A stretch of 64,000 nt of DNA from Auanema rhodensis. Its lineage: Eukaryota; Nematoda; Chromadorea; Rhabditida; Rhabditidae. The stretch's first letter is position 1. Every line of letters starts with the position of its first letter. Under the pieces are notes generated by a model. It searched no databases, was not told where the DNA came from, and worked only from the letters and a program-made list of their open reading frames with translations. The stretch covers positions 9,062,501 to 9,126,500 of the forward strand of contig OZ059900.1 of NCBI GenBank assembly GCA_964057225.1, in the 5' to 3' direction. This document shows positions 15,321 to 29,021 of this stretch, piece after piece. Made by a program: the position numbers and the translations under genes.

Positions 15321-18300
15321 CGATATCATCTTTTACCTATACATGTTGTTTTGAAAATCAATATGGAATTGTCTATAGTTTCGACTGTTACTTGTGATTC
15401 TATATAGATCTCTCTTTCTGTTTAATCATTTTCAGTATTGAATTGAATTGTTTCGAAAATTTTTATTTCTCTTGAAATTTCAATCGATATCATCTTTTAC
15501 CTATACATGTTGTTTTGAAAATCAATATGGAATTGTCTATAGTTTCGACTGTTACTTGTGATTCTATATAGATCTCTCTTTCTGTTTAATCATTTTCAGT
15601 ATTGAATTGAATTGTTTCGAAAATTTTTATTTCTCTTGAAATTTCAATCGATATCATCTTTTACCTATACATGTTGTTTTGAAAATCAATATGGAATTGT
15701 CTATAGTTTCGACTGTTACTTGTGATTCTATATAGATCTCTCTTTCTGTTTAATCATTTTCAGTATTGAATTGAATTGTTTCGAAAATTTTTATTTCTCT
15801 TGAAATTTCAATCGATATCATCTTTTACCTATACATGTTGTTTTGAAAATCAATATGGAATTGTCTATAGTTTCGACTGTTACTTGTGATTCTATATAGA
15901 TCTCTCTTTCTGTTTAATCATTTTCAGTATTGAATTGAATTGTTTCGAAAATTTTTATTTCTCTTGAAATTTCAATCGATATCATCTTTTACCTATACAT
16001 GTTGTTTTGAAAATCAATATGGAATTGTCTATAGTTTCGACTGTTACTTGTGATTCTATATAGATCTCTCTTTCTGTTTAATCATTTTCAGTATTGAATT
16101 GAATTGTTTCGAAAATTTTTATTTCTCTTGAAATTTCAATCGATATCATCTCTTTCCTATACATGTTGTTTTGAAAATCAATATGGAATTGTCTATAGTT
16201 TCGACTGTTACTTGTGATTCTATATAGATCTCTCTTTCTGTTTAATCATTTTCAGTATTGAATTGAATTGTTTCGAAAATTTTTATTTCTCTTGAAATTT
16301 CAATCGATATCATCTCTTCCCTATACATGTTGTTTTGATAATCATTATGGAATTGTCTATAGTTTTTCCTTTTACTTGTGATTCTATATAGATCTCTCTT
16401 TCTGTTTAATCATTTTCAGTATTGAATTGAATTGTTTCGAAAATTTTTATTTCTCTTGAAATTTCAATCGATATCATCTCTTTCCTATACATGTTGTTTT
16501 GATAATCAATATGGAATTGTCTATAGTTTCGACTGTTACTTGTGATTCTATATAGATCTCTCTTTCTGTTTAATCATTTTCAGTATTGAATTGAATTGTT
16601 TCGAAAATTTTTATTTCTCTTGAAATTTCAATCGATATCATCTCTTCCCTATACATGTTGTTTTGATAATCATTATGGAATTGTCTATAGTTTTTCCTTT
16701 TACTTGTGATTCTATATAGATCTCTCTTTCTGTTTAATCATTTTCAGTATTGAATTGAATTGTTTCGAAAATTTTTATTTCTCTTGAAATTTCAATCGAT
16801 ATCATCTCTTCCCTATACATGTTGTTTTGATAATCAATATGGAATTGTCTATAGTTTCGACTGTTACTTGTGATTCTATATAGATCTCTCTTTCTGTTTA
16901 ATCATTTTCAGTATTGAATTGAATTGTTTCGAAAATTTTTATTTCTCTTGAAATTTCAATCGATATCATCTCTTCCCTATACATGTTGTTTTGATAATCA
17001 TTATGGAATTGTCTATAGTTTTTCCTTTTACTTGTGATTCTATATAGATCTCTCTTTCTGTTTAATCATTTTCAGTATTGAATTGAATTGTTTCGAAAAT
17101 TTTTATTTCTCTTGAAATTTCAATCGATATCATCTCTTCCCTATACATGTTGTTTTGATAATCAATATGGAATTGTCTATAGTTTCGACTGTTACTTGTG
17201 ATTCTATATAGATCTCTCTTTCTGTTTAATCATTTTCAGTATTGAATTGAATTGTTTCGAAAATTTTTATTTCTCTTGAAATTTCAATCGATATCATCTC
17301 TTCCCTATACATGTTGTTTTGATAATCAATATGGAATTGTCTATAGTTTCGACTGTTACTTGTGATTCTATATAGATCTCTCTTTCTGTTTAATCATTTT
17401 CAGTATTGAATTGAATTGTTTCGAAAATTTTTATTTCTCTTGAAATTTCAATCGATATCATCTTTTACCTATACATGTTGTTTTGAAAATCAATATGGAA
17501 TTGTCTATAGTTTCGACTGTTACTTGTGATTCTATATAGATCTCTCTTTCTGTTTAATCATTTTCAGTATTGAATTGAATTGTTTCGAAAATTTTTATTT
17601 CTCTTGAAATTTCAATCGATATCATCTCTTCCCTATACATGTTGTTTTGATAATCAATATGGAATTGTCTATAGTTTCGACTGTTACTTGTGATTCTATA
17701 TAGATCTCTCTTTCTGTTTAATCATTTTCAGTATTGAATTGAATTGTTTCGAAAATTTTTATTTCTCTTGAAATTTCAATCGATATCATCTCTTCCCTAT
17801 ACATGTTGTTTTGATAATCAATATGGAATTGTCTATAGTTTCGACTGTTACTTGTGATTCTATATAGATCTCTCTTTCTGTTTAATCATTTTCAGTATTG
17901 AATTGAATTGTTTCGAAAATTTTTATTTCTCTTGAAATTTCAATCGATATCATCTCTTCCCTATACATGTTGTTTTGATAATCAATGTGGAATTGTCTAT
18001 AGTTTTGACTGTTACTTGTGATTCTATATAGATCTCTCTTTCTGTTTAATCATTTTCAGTATTGAATTGAATTGTTTCGAAAATTTTTATTTCTCTTGAA
18101 ATTTCAATCGATATCATCTCTTCCCTATACATGTTGTTTTGATAATCAATATGGAATTGTCTATAGTTTTGACTGTTACTTGTGATTCTATATAGATCTC
18201 TCTTTCTGTTTAATCATTTTCAGTATTGAATTGAATTGTTTCGAAAATTTTTATTTCTCTTGAAATTTCAATCGATATCATCTCTTCCCTATACATGTTG

Positions 18301-21300
18301 TTTTGATAATCAATATGGAATTGTCTATAGTTTTGACTGTTACTTGTGATTCTATATAGATCTCTCTTTCTGTTTAATCATTTTCAGTATTGAATTGAAT
18401 TGTTTCGAAAATTTTTATTTCTCTTGAAATTTCAATCGATATCATCTCTTCCCTATACATGTTGTTTTGATAATCAATATGGAATTGTCTATAGTTTCGA
18501 CTGTTACTTGTGATTCTATATAGATCTCTCTTTCTGTTTAATCATTTTCAGTATTGAATTGAATTGTTTCGAAAATTTTTATTTCTCTTGAAATTTCAAT
18601 CGATATCATCTCTTCCCTATACATGTTGTTTTGATAATCAATATGGAATTGTCTATAGTTTCGACTGTTACTTGTGATTCTATATAGATCTCTCTTTCTG
18701 TTTAATCATTTTCAGTATTGAATTGAATTGTTTCGAAAATTTTTATTTCTCTTGAAATTTCAATCGATATCATCTCTTCCCTATACATGTTGTTTTGATA
18801 ATCAATATGGAATTGTCTATAGTTTCGACTGTTACTTGTGATTCTATATAGATCTCTCTTTCTGTTTAATCATTTTCAGTATTGAATTGAATTGTTTCGA
18901 AAATTTTTATTTCTCTTGAAATTTCAATCGATATCATCTCTTCCCTATACATGTTGTTTTGATAATCAATATGGAATTGTCTATAGTTTCGACTGTTACT
19001 TGTGATTCTATATAGATCTCTCTTTCTGTTTAATCATTTTCAGTATTGAATTGAATTGTTTCGAAAATTTTTATTTCTCTTGAAATTTCAATCGATATCA
19101 TCTCTTCCCTATACATGTTGTTTTGATAATCAATATGGAATTGTCTATAGTTTCGACTGTTACTTGTGATTCTATATAGATCTCTCTTTCTGTTTAATCA
19201 TTTTCAGTATTGAATTGAATTGTTTCGAAAATTTTTATTTCTCTTGAAATTTCAATCGATATCATCTCTTCCCTATACATGTTGTTTTGATAATCAATAT
19301 GGAATTGTCTATAGTTTCGACTGTTACTTGTGATTCTATATAGATCTCTCTTTCTGTTTAATCATTTTCAGTATTGAATTGAATTGTTTCGAAAATTTTT
19401 ATTTCTCTTGAAATTTCAATCGATATCATCTCTTCCCTATACATGTTGTTTTGATAATCAATATGGAATTGTCTATAGTTTCGACTGTTACTTGTGATTC
19501 TATATAGATCTCTCTTTCTGTTTAATCATTTTCAGTATTGAATTGAATTGTTTCGAAAATTTTTATTTCTCTTGAAATTTCAATCGATATCATCTCTTCC
19601 CTATACATGTTGTTTTGATAATCAATATGGAATTGTCTATAGTTTCGACTGTTACTTGTGATTCTATATAGATCTCTCTTTCTGTTTAATCATTTTCAGT
19701 ATTGAATTGAATTGTTTCGAAAATTTTTATTTCTCTTGAAATTTCAATCGATATCATCTCTTCCCTATACATGTTGTTTTGATAATCAATATGGAATTGT
19801 CTATAGTTTCGACTGTTACTTGTGATTCTATATAGATCTCTCTTTCTGTTTAATCATTTTCAGTATTGAATTGAATTGTTTCGAAAATTTTTATTTCTCT
19901 TGAAATTTCAATCGATATCATCTCTTCCCTATACATGTTGTTTTGATAATCAATATGGAATTGTCTATAGTTTTGACTGTTACTTGTGATTCTATATAGA
20001 TCTCTCTTTCTGTTTAATCATTTTCAGTATTGAATTGAATTGTTTCGAAAATTTTTATTTCTCTTGAAATTTCAATCGATATCATCTCTTCCCTATACAT
20101 GTTGTTTTGATAATCAATATGGAATTGTCTATAGTTTCGACTGTTACTTGTGATTCTATATAGATCTCTCTTTCTGTTTAATCATTTTCAGTATTGAATT
20201 GAATTGTTTCGAAAATTTTTATTTCTCTTGAAATTTCAATCGATATCATCTCTTCCCTATACATGTTGTTTTGATAATCAATATGGAATTGTCTATAGTT
20301 TTGACTGTTACTTGTGATTCTATATAGATCTCTCTTTCTGTTTAATCATTTTCAGTATTGAATTGAATTGTTTCGAAAATTTTTATTTCTCTTGAAATTT
20401 CAATCGATATCATCTCTTCCCTATACATGTTGTTTTGATAATCAATATGGAATTGTCTATAGTTTTGACTGTTACTTGTGATTCTATATAGATCTCTCTT
20501 TCTGTTTAATCATTTTCAGTATTGAATTGAATTGTTTCGAAAATTTTTATTTCTCTTGAAATTTCAATCGATATCATCTCTTCCCTATACATGTTGTTTT
20601 GATAATCAATATGGAATTGTCTATAGTTTTGACTGTTACTTGTGATTCTATATAGATCTCTCTTTCTGTTTAATCATTTTCAGTATTGAATTGAATTGTT
20701 TCGAAAATTTTTATTTCTCTTGAAATTTCAATCGATATCATCTCTTCCCTATACATGTTGTTTTGATAATCAATATGGAATTGTCTATAGTTTTGACTGT
20801 TACTTGTGATTCTATATAGATCTCTCTTTCTGTTTAATCATTTTCAGTATTGAATTGAATTGTTTCGAAAATTTTTATTTCTCTTGAAATTTCAATCGAT
20901 ATCATCTCTTCCCTATACATGTTGTTTTGATAATCAATATGGAATTGTCTATAGTTTCGACTGTTACTTGTGATTCTATATAGATCTCTCTTTCTGTTTA
21001 ATCATTTTCAGTATTGAATTGAATTGTTTCGAAAATTTTTATTTCTCTTGAAATTTCAATCGATATCATCTCTTCCCTATACATGTTGTTTTGATAATCA
21101 ATATGGAATTGTCTATAGTTTCGACTGTTACTTGTGATTCTATATAGATCTCTCTTTCTGTTTAATCATTTTCAGTATTGAATTGAATTGTTTCGAAAAT
21201 TTTTATTTCTCTTGAAATTTCAATCGATATCATCTCTTCCCTATACATGTTGTTTTGATAATCAATATGGAATTGTCTATAGTTTTGACTGTTACTTGTG

Positions 21301-22870
21301 ATTCTATATAGATCTCTCTTTCTGTTTAATCATTTTCAGTATTGAATTGAATTGTTTCGAAAATTTTTATTTCTCTTGAAATTTCAATCGATATCATCTC
21401 TTCCCTATACATGTTGTTTTGATAATCAATATGGAATTGTCTATAGTTTCGACTGTTACTTGTGATTCTATATAGATCTCTCTTTCTGTTTAATCATTTT
21501 CAGTATTGAATTGAATTGTTTCGAAAATTTTTATTTCTCTTGAAATTTCAATCGATATCATCTCTTCCCTATACATGTTGTTTTGATAATCAATATGGAA
21601 TTGTCTATAGTTTCGACTGTTACTTGTGATTCTATATAGATCTCTCTTTCTGTTTAATCATTTTCAGTATTGAATTGAATTGTTTCGAAAATTTTTATTT
21701 CTCTTGAAATTTCAATCGATATCATCTCTTCCCTATACATGTTGTTTTGATAATCAATATGGAATTGTCTATAGTTTCGACTGTTACTTGTGATTCTATA
21801 TAGATCTCTCTTTCTGTTTAATCATTTTCAGTATTGAATTGAATTGTTTCGAAAATTTTTATTTCTCTTGAAATTTCAATCGATATCATCTCTTCCCTAT
21901 ACATGTTGTTTTGATAATCAATATGGAATTGTCTATAGTTTCGACTGTTACTTGTGATTCTATATAGATCTCTCTTTCTGTTTAATCATTTTCAGTATTG
22001 AATTGAATTGTTTCGAAAATTTTTATTTCTCTTGAAATTTCAATCGATATCATCTCTTCCCTATACATGTTGTTTTGATAATCATTATGGAATTGTCTAT
22101 AGTTTTGACTGTTACTTGTGATTCTATATAGATCTCTCTTTCTGTTTAATCATTTTCAGTATTGAATTGAATTGTTTCGAAAATTTTTATTTCTCTTGAA
22201 ATTTCAATCGATATCATCTCTTCCCTATACATGTTGTTTTGAAAATCAATATGGAATTGTCTATAGTTTTGACTGTTACTTGTGATTCTATATAGATCTC
22301 TCTTTCTGTTTAATCATTTTCAGTATTGAATTGAATTGTTTCGAAAATTTTTATTTCTCTTGAAATTTCAATCGATATCATCTCTTCCCTATACATGTTG
22401 TTTTGATAATCAATATGGAATTGTCTATAGTTTCGACTGTTACTTGTGATTCTATATAGATCTCTCTTTCTGTTTAATCATTTTCAGTATTGAATTAAAT
22501 TGTTTCGAAAATTTTTATTTCTCTTGAAATTTCAATCGATATCATCTCTTCCCTATACATGTTGTTTTGATAATCAATATGGAATTGTCTATAGTTTTGA
22601 CTGTTACTTGTGATTCTATATAGATCTCTCTTTCTGTTTAATCATTTTCAGTATTGAATTAAATTGTTTCGAAAATTTTTATTTCTCTTGAAATTTCAAT
22701 CGATATCATCTCTTCCCTATACATGTTGTTTTGATAATCAATATGGAATTGTCTATAGTTTCGACTGTTACTTGTGATTCTATATAGATCTCTCTTTCTG
22801 TTTAATCATTTTCAGTATTGATTTGAATTGTTTCGAAAATTTTTATTTCTCTTGAAATTTCAATCGATAT
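15320..22870 (+). repeat. Left array zone L5: homogenised B monomers
   Basis: This is a very uniform run of B monomers, mostly TCTCTTCCC with GATAATCAATATGG and either TTTCGACTG or TTTTGACTG. A few monomers near 22.5-23.2 kb have TTCAGTATTGAATTAAAT instead of GAATTGAAT; the same private variant reappears inside dimers of the right array. A single GATAATCAATGTGG variant lies near 17986. No gene is seen. Confidence 0.8.
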
Positions 22871-25800
22871 CATCTCTTACCTATACATGTTGTTTTGAAA
22901 ATCAATATGGAATTATCTATAGTTTTGACTGTTACTTGTGATTCTATACAGATCTCTCTTTCTGTTTAATCATTTTCAGTATTGAATTGAATTGTTTCGA
23001 AAATTTTTATTTCTCTTGAAATTTCAATCGATATCATCTCTTCCCTATACATGTTGTTTTGATAATCAATATGGAATTGTCTATAGTTTCGACTGTTACT
23101 TGTGATTCTATATAGATCTCTCTTTCTGTTTAATCATTTTCAGTATTGAATTAAATTGTTTCGAAAATTTTTATTTCTCTTGAAATTTCAATCGATATCA
23201 TCTCTTCCCTATACATGTTGTTTTGATAATCAATATGGAATTGTCTATAGTTTCGACTGTTACTTGTGATTCTATATAGATCTCTCTTTCTGTTTAATCA
23301 TTTTCAGTATTGAATTGAATTGTTTCGAAAATTTTTATTTCTCTTGAAATTTCAATCGATATCATCTCTTACCTATACATGTTGTTTTGAAAATCAATAT
23401 GGAATTATCTATAGTTTTGACTGTTACTTGTGATTCTATATAGATCTCTCTTTCTGTTTAATCATTTTCAGTATTGAATTGAATTGTTTCGAAAATTTTT
23501 ATTTCTCTTGAAATTTCAATCGATATCATCTCTTACCTATACATGTTGTTTTGAAAATCAATATGGAATTATCTATAGTTTTGACTGTTACTTGTGATTC
23601 TATATAGATCTCTCTTTCTGTTTAATCATTTTCAGTATTGAATTGAATTGTTTCGAAAATTTTTATTTCTCTTGAAATTTCAATCGATATCATCTCTTAC
23701 CTATACATGTTGTTTTGAAAATCAATATGGAATTATCTATAGTTTTGACTGTTACTTGTGATTCTATATAGATCTCTCTTTCTGTTTAATCATTTTCAGT
23801 ATTGAATTGAATTGTTTCGAAAATTTTTATTTCTCTTGAAATTTCAATCGATATCATCTCTTACCTATACATGTTGTTTTGAAAATCAATATGGAATTAT
23901 CTATAGTTTTTACTTTTACTTGTGATTCTATATAGATCTCTCTTTCTGTTTAATCATTTTCAGTATTGAATTGAATTGTTTCGAAAATTTTTATTTCTCT
24001 TGAAATTTCAATCGATATCATCTCTTACCTATACATGTTGTTTTGAAAATCAATATGGAATTATCTATAGTTTTTACTTTTACTTGTGATTCTATATAGA
24101 TCTCTCTTTCTGTTTAATCATTTTCAGTATTGAATTGAATTGTTTCGAAAATTTTTATTTCTCTTGAAATTTCAATCGATATCATCTCTTACCTATACAT
24201 GTTGTTTTGAAAATCAATATGGAATTATCTATAGTTTTGACTGTTACTTGTGATTCTATATAGATCTCTCTTTCTGTTTAATCATTTTCAGTATTGAATT
24301 GAATTGTTTCGAAAATTTTTATTTCTCTTGAAATTTCAATCGATATCATCTCTTACCTATACATGTTGTTTTGAAAATCAATATGGAATTATCTATAGTT
24401 TTGACTGTTACTTGTGATTCTATATAGATCTCTCTTTCTGTTTAATCATTTTCAGTATTGAATTGAATTGTTTCGAAAATTTTTATTTCTCTTGAAATTT
24501 CAATCGATATCATCTCTTACCTATACATGTTGTTTTGAAAATCAATATGGAATTATCTATAGTTTTGACTGTTACTTGTGATTCTATACAGATCTCTCTT
24601 TCTGTTTAATCATTTTCAGTATTGAATTGAATTGTTTCGAAAATTTTTATTTCTCTTGAAATTTCAATCGATATCATCTCTTACCTATACATGTTGTTTT
24701 GAAAATCAATATGGAATTATCTATAGTTTTGACTGTTACTTGTGATTCTATATAGATCTCTCTTTCTGTTTAATCATTTTCAGTATTGAATTGAATTGTT
24801 TCGAAAATTTTTATTTCTCTTGAAATTTCAATCGATATCATCTCTTACCTATACATGTTGTTTTGAAAATCAATATGGAATTATCTATAGTTTTGACTGT
24901 TACTTGTGATTCTATACAGATCTCTCTTTCTGTTTAATCATTTTCAGTATTGAATTGAATTGTTTCGAAAATTTTTATTTCTCTTGAAATTTCAATCGAT
25001 ATCATCTCTTACCTATACATGTTGTTTTGAAAATCAATATGGAATTATCTATAGTTTTGACTGTTACTTGTGATTCTATATAGATCTCTCTTTCTGTTTA
25101 ATCATTTTCAGTATTGAATTGAATTGTTTCGAAAATTTTTATTTCTCTTGAAATTTCAATCGATATCATCTCTTACCTATACATGTTGTTTTGAAAATCA
25201 ATATGGAATTATCTATAGTTTTGACTGTTACTTGTGATTCTATACAGATCTCTCTTTCTGTTTAATCATTTTCAGTATTGAATTGAATTGTTTCGAAAAT
25301 TTTTATTTCTCTTGAAATTTCAATCGATATCATCTCTTACCTATACATGTTGTTTTGAAAATCAATATGGAATTATCTATAGTTTTGACTATTACTTGTG
25401 ATTCTATACAGATCTCTCTTTCTGTTTAATCATTTTCAGTATTGAATTGAATTGTTTCGAAAATTTTTATTTCTCTTGAAATTTCAATCGATATCATCTC
25501 TTACCTATACATGTTGTTTTGAAAATCAATATGGAATTATCTATAGTTTTGACTGTTACTTGTGATTCTATACAGATCTCTCTTTCTGTTTAATCATTTT
25601 CAGTATTGAATTGAATTGTTTCGAAAATTTTTATTTCTCTTGAAATTTCAATCGATATCATCTCTTACCTATACATGTTGTTTTGAAAATCAATATGGAA
25701 TTATCTATAGTTTTGACTGTTACTTGTGATTCTATATAGATCTCTCTTTCTGTTTAATCATTTTCAGTATTGAATTGAATTGTTTCGAAAATTTTTATTT

Positions 25801-28060
25801 CTCTTGAAATTTCAATCGATATCATCTCTTACCTATACATGTTGTTTTGAAAATCAATATGGAATTATCTATAGTTTTGACTGTTACTTGTGATTCTATA
25901 TAGATCTCTCTTTCTGTTTAATCATTTTCAGTATTGAATTGAATTGTTTCGAAAATTTTTATTTCTCTTGAAATTTCAATCGATATCATCTCTTACCTAT
26001 ACATGTTGTTTTGAAAATTTTTATTTCTCTTGAAATTTCAATCGATATCATCTCTTACCTATACATGTTGTTTTGAAAATCAATATGGAATTATCTATAG
26101 TTTTGACTGTTACTTGTGATTCTATACAGATCTCTCTTTCTGTTTAATCATTTTCAGTATTGAATTGAATTGTTTCGAAAATTTTTATTTCTCTTGAAAT
26201 TTCAATCGATATCATCTCTTACCTATACATGTTGTTTTGAAAATCAATATGGAATTATCTATAGTTTTGACTATTACTTGTGATTCTATACAGATCTCTC
26301 TTTCTGTTTAATCATTTTCAGTATTGAATTGAATTGTTTCGAAAATTTTTATTTCTCTTGAAATTTCAATCGATATCATCTCTTACCTATACATGTTGTT
26401 TTGAAAATCAATATGGAATTATCTATAGTTTTGACTATTACTTGTGATTCTATACAGATCTCTCTTTCTGTTTAATCATTTTCAGTATTGAATTGAATTG
26501 TTTCGAAAATTTTTATTTCTCTTGAAATTTCAATCGATATCATCTCTTACCTATACATGTTGTTTTGAAAATCAATATGGAATTATCTATAGTTTTGACT
26601 GTTACTTGTGATTCTATACAGATCTCTCTTTCTGTTTAATCATTTTCAGTATTGAATTGAATTGTTTCGAAAATTTTTATTTCTCTTGAAATTTCAATCG
26701 ATATCATCTCTTACCTATACATGTTGTTTTGAAAATCAATATGGAATTATCTATAGTTTTGACTGTTACTTGTGATTCTATATAGATCTCTCTTTCTGTT
26801 TAATCATTTTCAGTATTGAATTGAATTGTTTCGAAAATTTTTATTTCTCTTGAAATTTCAATCGATATCATCTCTTACCTATACATGTTGTTTTGAAAAT
26901 CAATATGGAATTATCTATAGTTTTGACTGTTACTTGTGATTCTATATAGATCTCTCTTTCTGTTTAATCATTTTCAGTATTGAATTGAATTGTTTCGAAA
27001 ATTTTTATTTCTCTTGAAATTTCAATCGATATCATCTCTTACCTATACATGTTGTTTTGAAAATCAATATGGAATTATCTATAGTTTTGACTGTTACTTG
27101 TGATTCTATATAGATCTCTCTTTCTGTTTAATCATTTTCAGTATTGAATTGAATTGTTTCGAAAATTTTTATTTCTCTTGAAATTTCAATCGATATCATC
27201 TCTTACCTATACATGTTGTTTTGAAAATCAATATGGAATTATCTATAGTTTTGACTGTTACTTGTGATTCTATATAGATCTCTCTTTCTGTTTAATCATT
27301 TTCAGTATTGAATTGAATTGTTTCGAAAATTTTTATTTCTCTTGAAATTTCAATCGATATCATCTCTTACCTATACATGTTGTTTTGAAAATCAATATGG
27401 AATTATCTATAGTTTTGACTGTTACTTGTGATTCTATATAGATCTCTCTTTCTGTTTAATCATTTTCAGTATTGAATTGAATTGTTTCGAAAATTTTTAT
27501 TTCTCTTGAAATTTCAATCGATATCATCTCTTACCTATACATGTTGTTTTGAAAATCAATATGGAATTATCTATAGTTTTGACTGTTACTTGTGATTCTA
27601 TATAGATCTCTCTTTCTGTTTAATCATTTTCAGTATTGATTTGAATTGTTTCGAAAATTTTTATTTCTCTTGAAATTTCAATCGATATCATCTCTTACCT
27701 ATACATGTTGTTTTGAAAATCAATATGGAATTATCTATAGTTTTGACTGTTACTTGTGATTCTATACAGATCTCTCTTTCTGTTTAATCATTTTCAGTAT
27801 TGATTTGAATTGTTTCGAAAATTTTTATTTCTCTTGAAATTTCAATCGATATCATCTCTTACCTATACATGTTGTTTTGAAAATCAATATGGAATTATCT
27901 ATAGTTTTGACTGTTACTTGTGATTCTATACAGATCTCTCTTTCTGTTTAATCATTTTCAGTATTGAATTGAATTGTTTCGAAAATTTTTATTTCTCTTG
28001 AAATTTCAATCGATATCATCTCTTCCCTATACATGTTGTTTTGATAATCAATATGGAATT
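22870..28060 (+). repeat. Left array zone L6: TCTCTTACC / GGAATTATC B monomers
   Basis: B monomers here combine TCTCTTACC with GGAATTATCTATAG, and many end in TCTATACAGATC instead of TCTATATAGATC. GGAATTATC is otherwise the right-array state, so this zone is intermediate between the two families. The last monomer before the flip reverts to TCTCTTCCC and GATAATC with TTTTAACTG. No gene is seen. Confidence 0.8.
26019..26080 (+). repeat. 62-bp partial monomer duplication
   Basis: The ATTGTTTCGA motif starts at 25943 and then at 26169, a gap of 226 bp (164 + 62). The extra 62 bp runs from TTTTTATTTCTCTTG to the next TTGTTTTGAAAA. The junction uses the similarity between TTGTTTTGAAAAT late in the monomer and TTGTTTCGAAAAT at the core. 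It is the only clear break of the 164-bp register that I found in the left array. Confidence 0.85.
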
Positions 28061-28085
28061 GTCTATAGTTTTAACTGTTACTTGT

Positions 28086-28090
28086 GATCG
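28086..28090. other. Satellite orientation switch (F to R)
   Basis: The F-oriented monomer reads up to ACTGTTACTTGTGAT. It then passes directly into CGATTGAAATTTCGAG, the reverse complement of another monomer position. The two orientations share only about three or four bases at the join. This is the outer left breakpoint of the inverted structure. Confidence 0.9.
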
Positions 28091-28610
28091 ATTGAAATTT
28101 CGAGAAAAATAAAAATTTTCGAAACAATTCATTTCAATACTGAAGATGATTAAACAGAAAGAGAGATCTATAGAGAATCACAAGTAACAGTCGGAACTAT
28201 AAACATTTCCATATTGATTATCAAAACAACATGTATAGGGAAGAGATGATATCGATTGAAATTTCAAGAGAAATAAAAATTTTCGAAACAATTCAATTCA
28301 ATACTGAAAATGATTAAACAGAAAGAGAGATCTATAGAGAATTACAAGTAACAGTCAAAACTATAGACAATTCCATATTGATTATCAAAACAACATGTAT
28401 AGGTAAAAGATGATATCGATTGAAATTTCAAGAGAAATAAAAATTTTCGAAACAATTCAATTCAATACTGAAAATGATTAAACAGAAAGAGAGATCTATA
28501 GAGAATTACAAGTAACAGTCAAAACTATAGATAATTCCATATTGATTTTCAAAACAACATCTATAGGGAAGAGATGATATCGATTGAAATTTCAACAAAA
28601 ATTAAAATTT
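28089..28610 (-). repeat. R-oriented satellite, about 3.2 monomers
   Basis: These monomers read in reverse complement relative to both flanking arrays. The first (about 28089-28270) is unusually divergent, with TTTCGAGAAAAAT, CATTTCAATACTGAAG and CAGTCGGAACTATAAACATTTCC. From 28276 inward the sequence is the mirror image of the first two monomers of the right array (31338-31672). The run ends at AAAATTT, where GATTTGATTTGATAAATTTG begins the non-satellite DNA. No gene is seen. Confidence 0.9.
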
Positions 28611-29021
28611 GATTTGATTTGATAAATTTGAAAGAAAAGTATGTGTTGTCTTTACTTTTATTTAATTTTTTATTGTTTCAATCTCATTCTTTTCATGAGC
28701 GCCATTAAAATTAACAAAGATATCGTTTTAAAAGAAGACAATGTTCATCTAAAATAATCTTGTTGTCTGTCCTCGATTGTGACAACAGAAGACTTACACT
28801 TTCCATCTAGATTTGGGTCGGCCGGGTCGCGAGCGAATAAATAGCTCGATCGAATGCCACCTTCTCTCTTTTTTTCCTTCCTGTATTTCGATTTGGTGGC
28901 TGTTTCCTAGTAACCACACCTTTTATTTTTTTAGATTGGAATTAAGATCGATCATAATAAAAATTGTTCATATTCCTAGCGAAGAAGCATTTAAATACGC
29001 TAAAATTGTCCCGGCGAATAT
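28611..29021 (+). promoter_or_regulatory. 5' flank of the left gene, non-satellite
   Basis: About 410 bp of AT-rich single-copy-like sequence lies between the satellite edge and the predicted start codon. It is identical by eye to the mirrored flank. It begins with GATTTGATTTGATAAATTTG, contains a GC-rich island (GGGTCGGCCGGGTCGCGAG, 28815-28833) and then AATAAATAG at 28836, which could serve as a weak TATA-like element. CGAGC (28830-28834) and GCTCG (28844-28848) flank it as a short inverted repeat. The reading frame at 28813-29025 starts at TTG and I see no support for it as a gene. Calling this a promoter rests on position only. Confidence 0.35.

Larger units (their letters stand above)
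1..28088 (+). repeat. Left 164-bp satellite array, F orientation, about 171 monomers
   Basis: Head-to-tail copies of one AT-rich monomer fill this stretch without a gene. The TTTCGAAA core recurs every 164 bp; for example the ATTGTTTCGA motif starts at 31, 195, 359, 9215 and 9379, with occasional 163- or 165-bp spacing. Landmarks in each monomer are TTTCGAAAATTTTTATTT, TTGAAATTTCAATCGATATC, CTATACATGTTG, CAATATGGAATT and CTATAG. Most copies belong to the B family, marked by AGATCTCTCTTTCTG followed by TTATTTCTCTTG. Stop codons in all frames keep long reading frames out. The length is close to a nucleosome repeat, as in many centromeric or pericentromeric satellites, but no CENP-B-box-like motif is visible. 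Function is not shown by the sequence; a structural heterochromatic role is inference. Confidence 0.98.
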
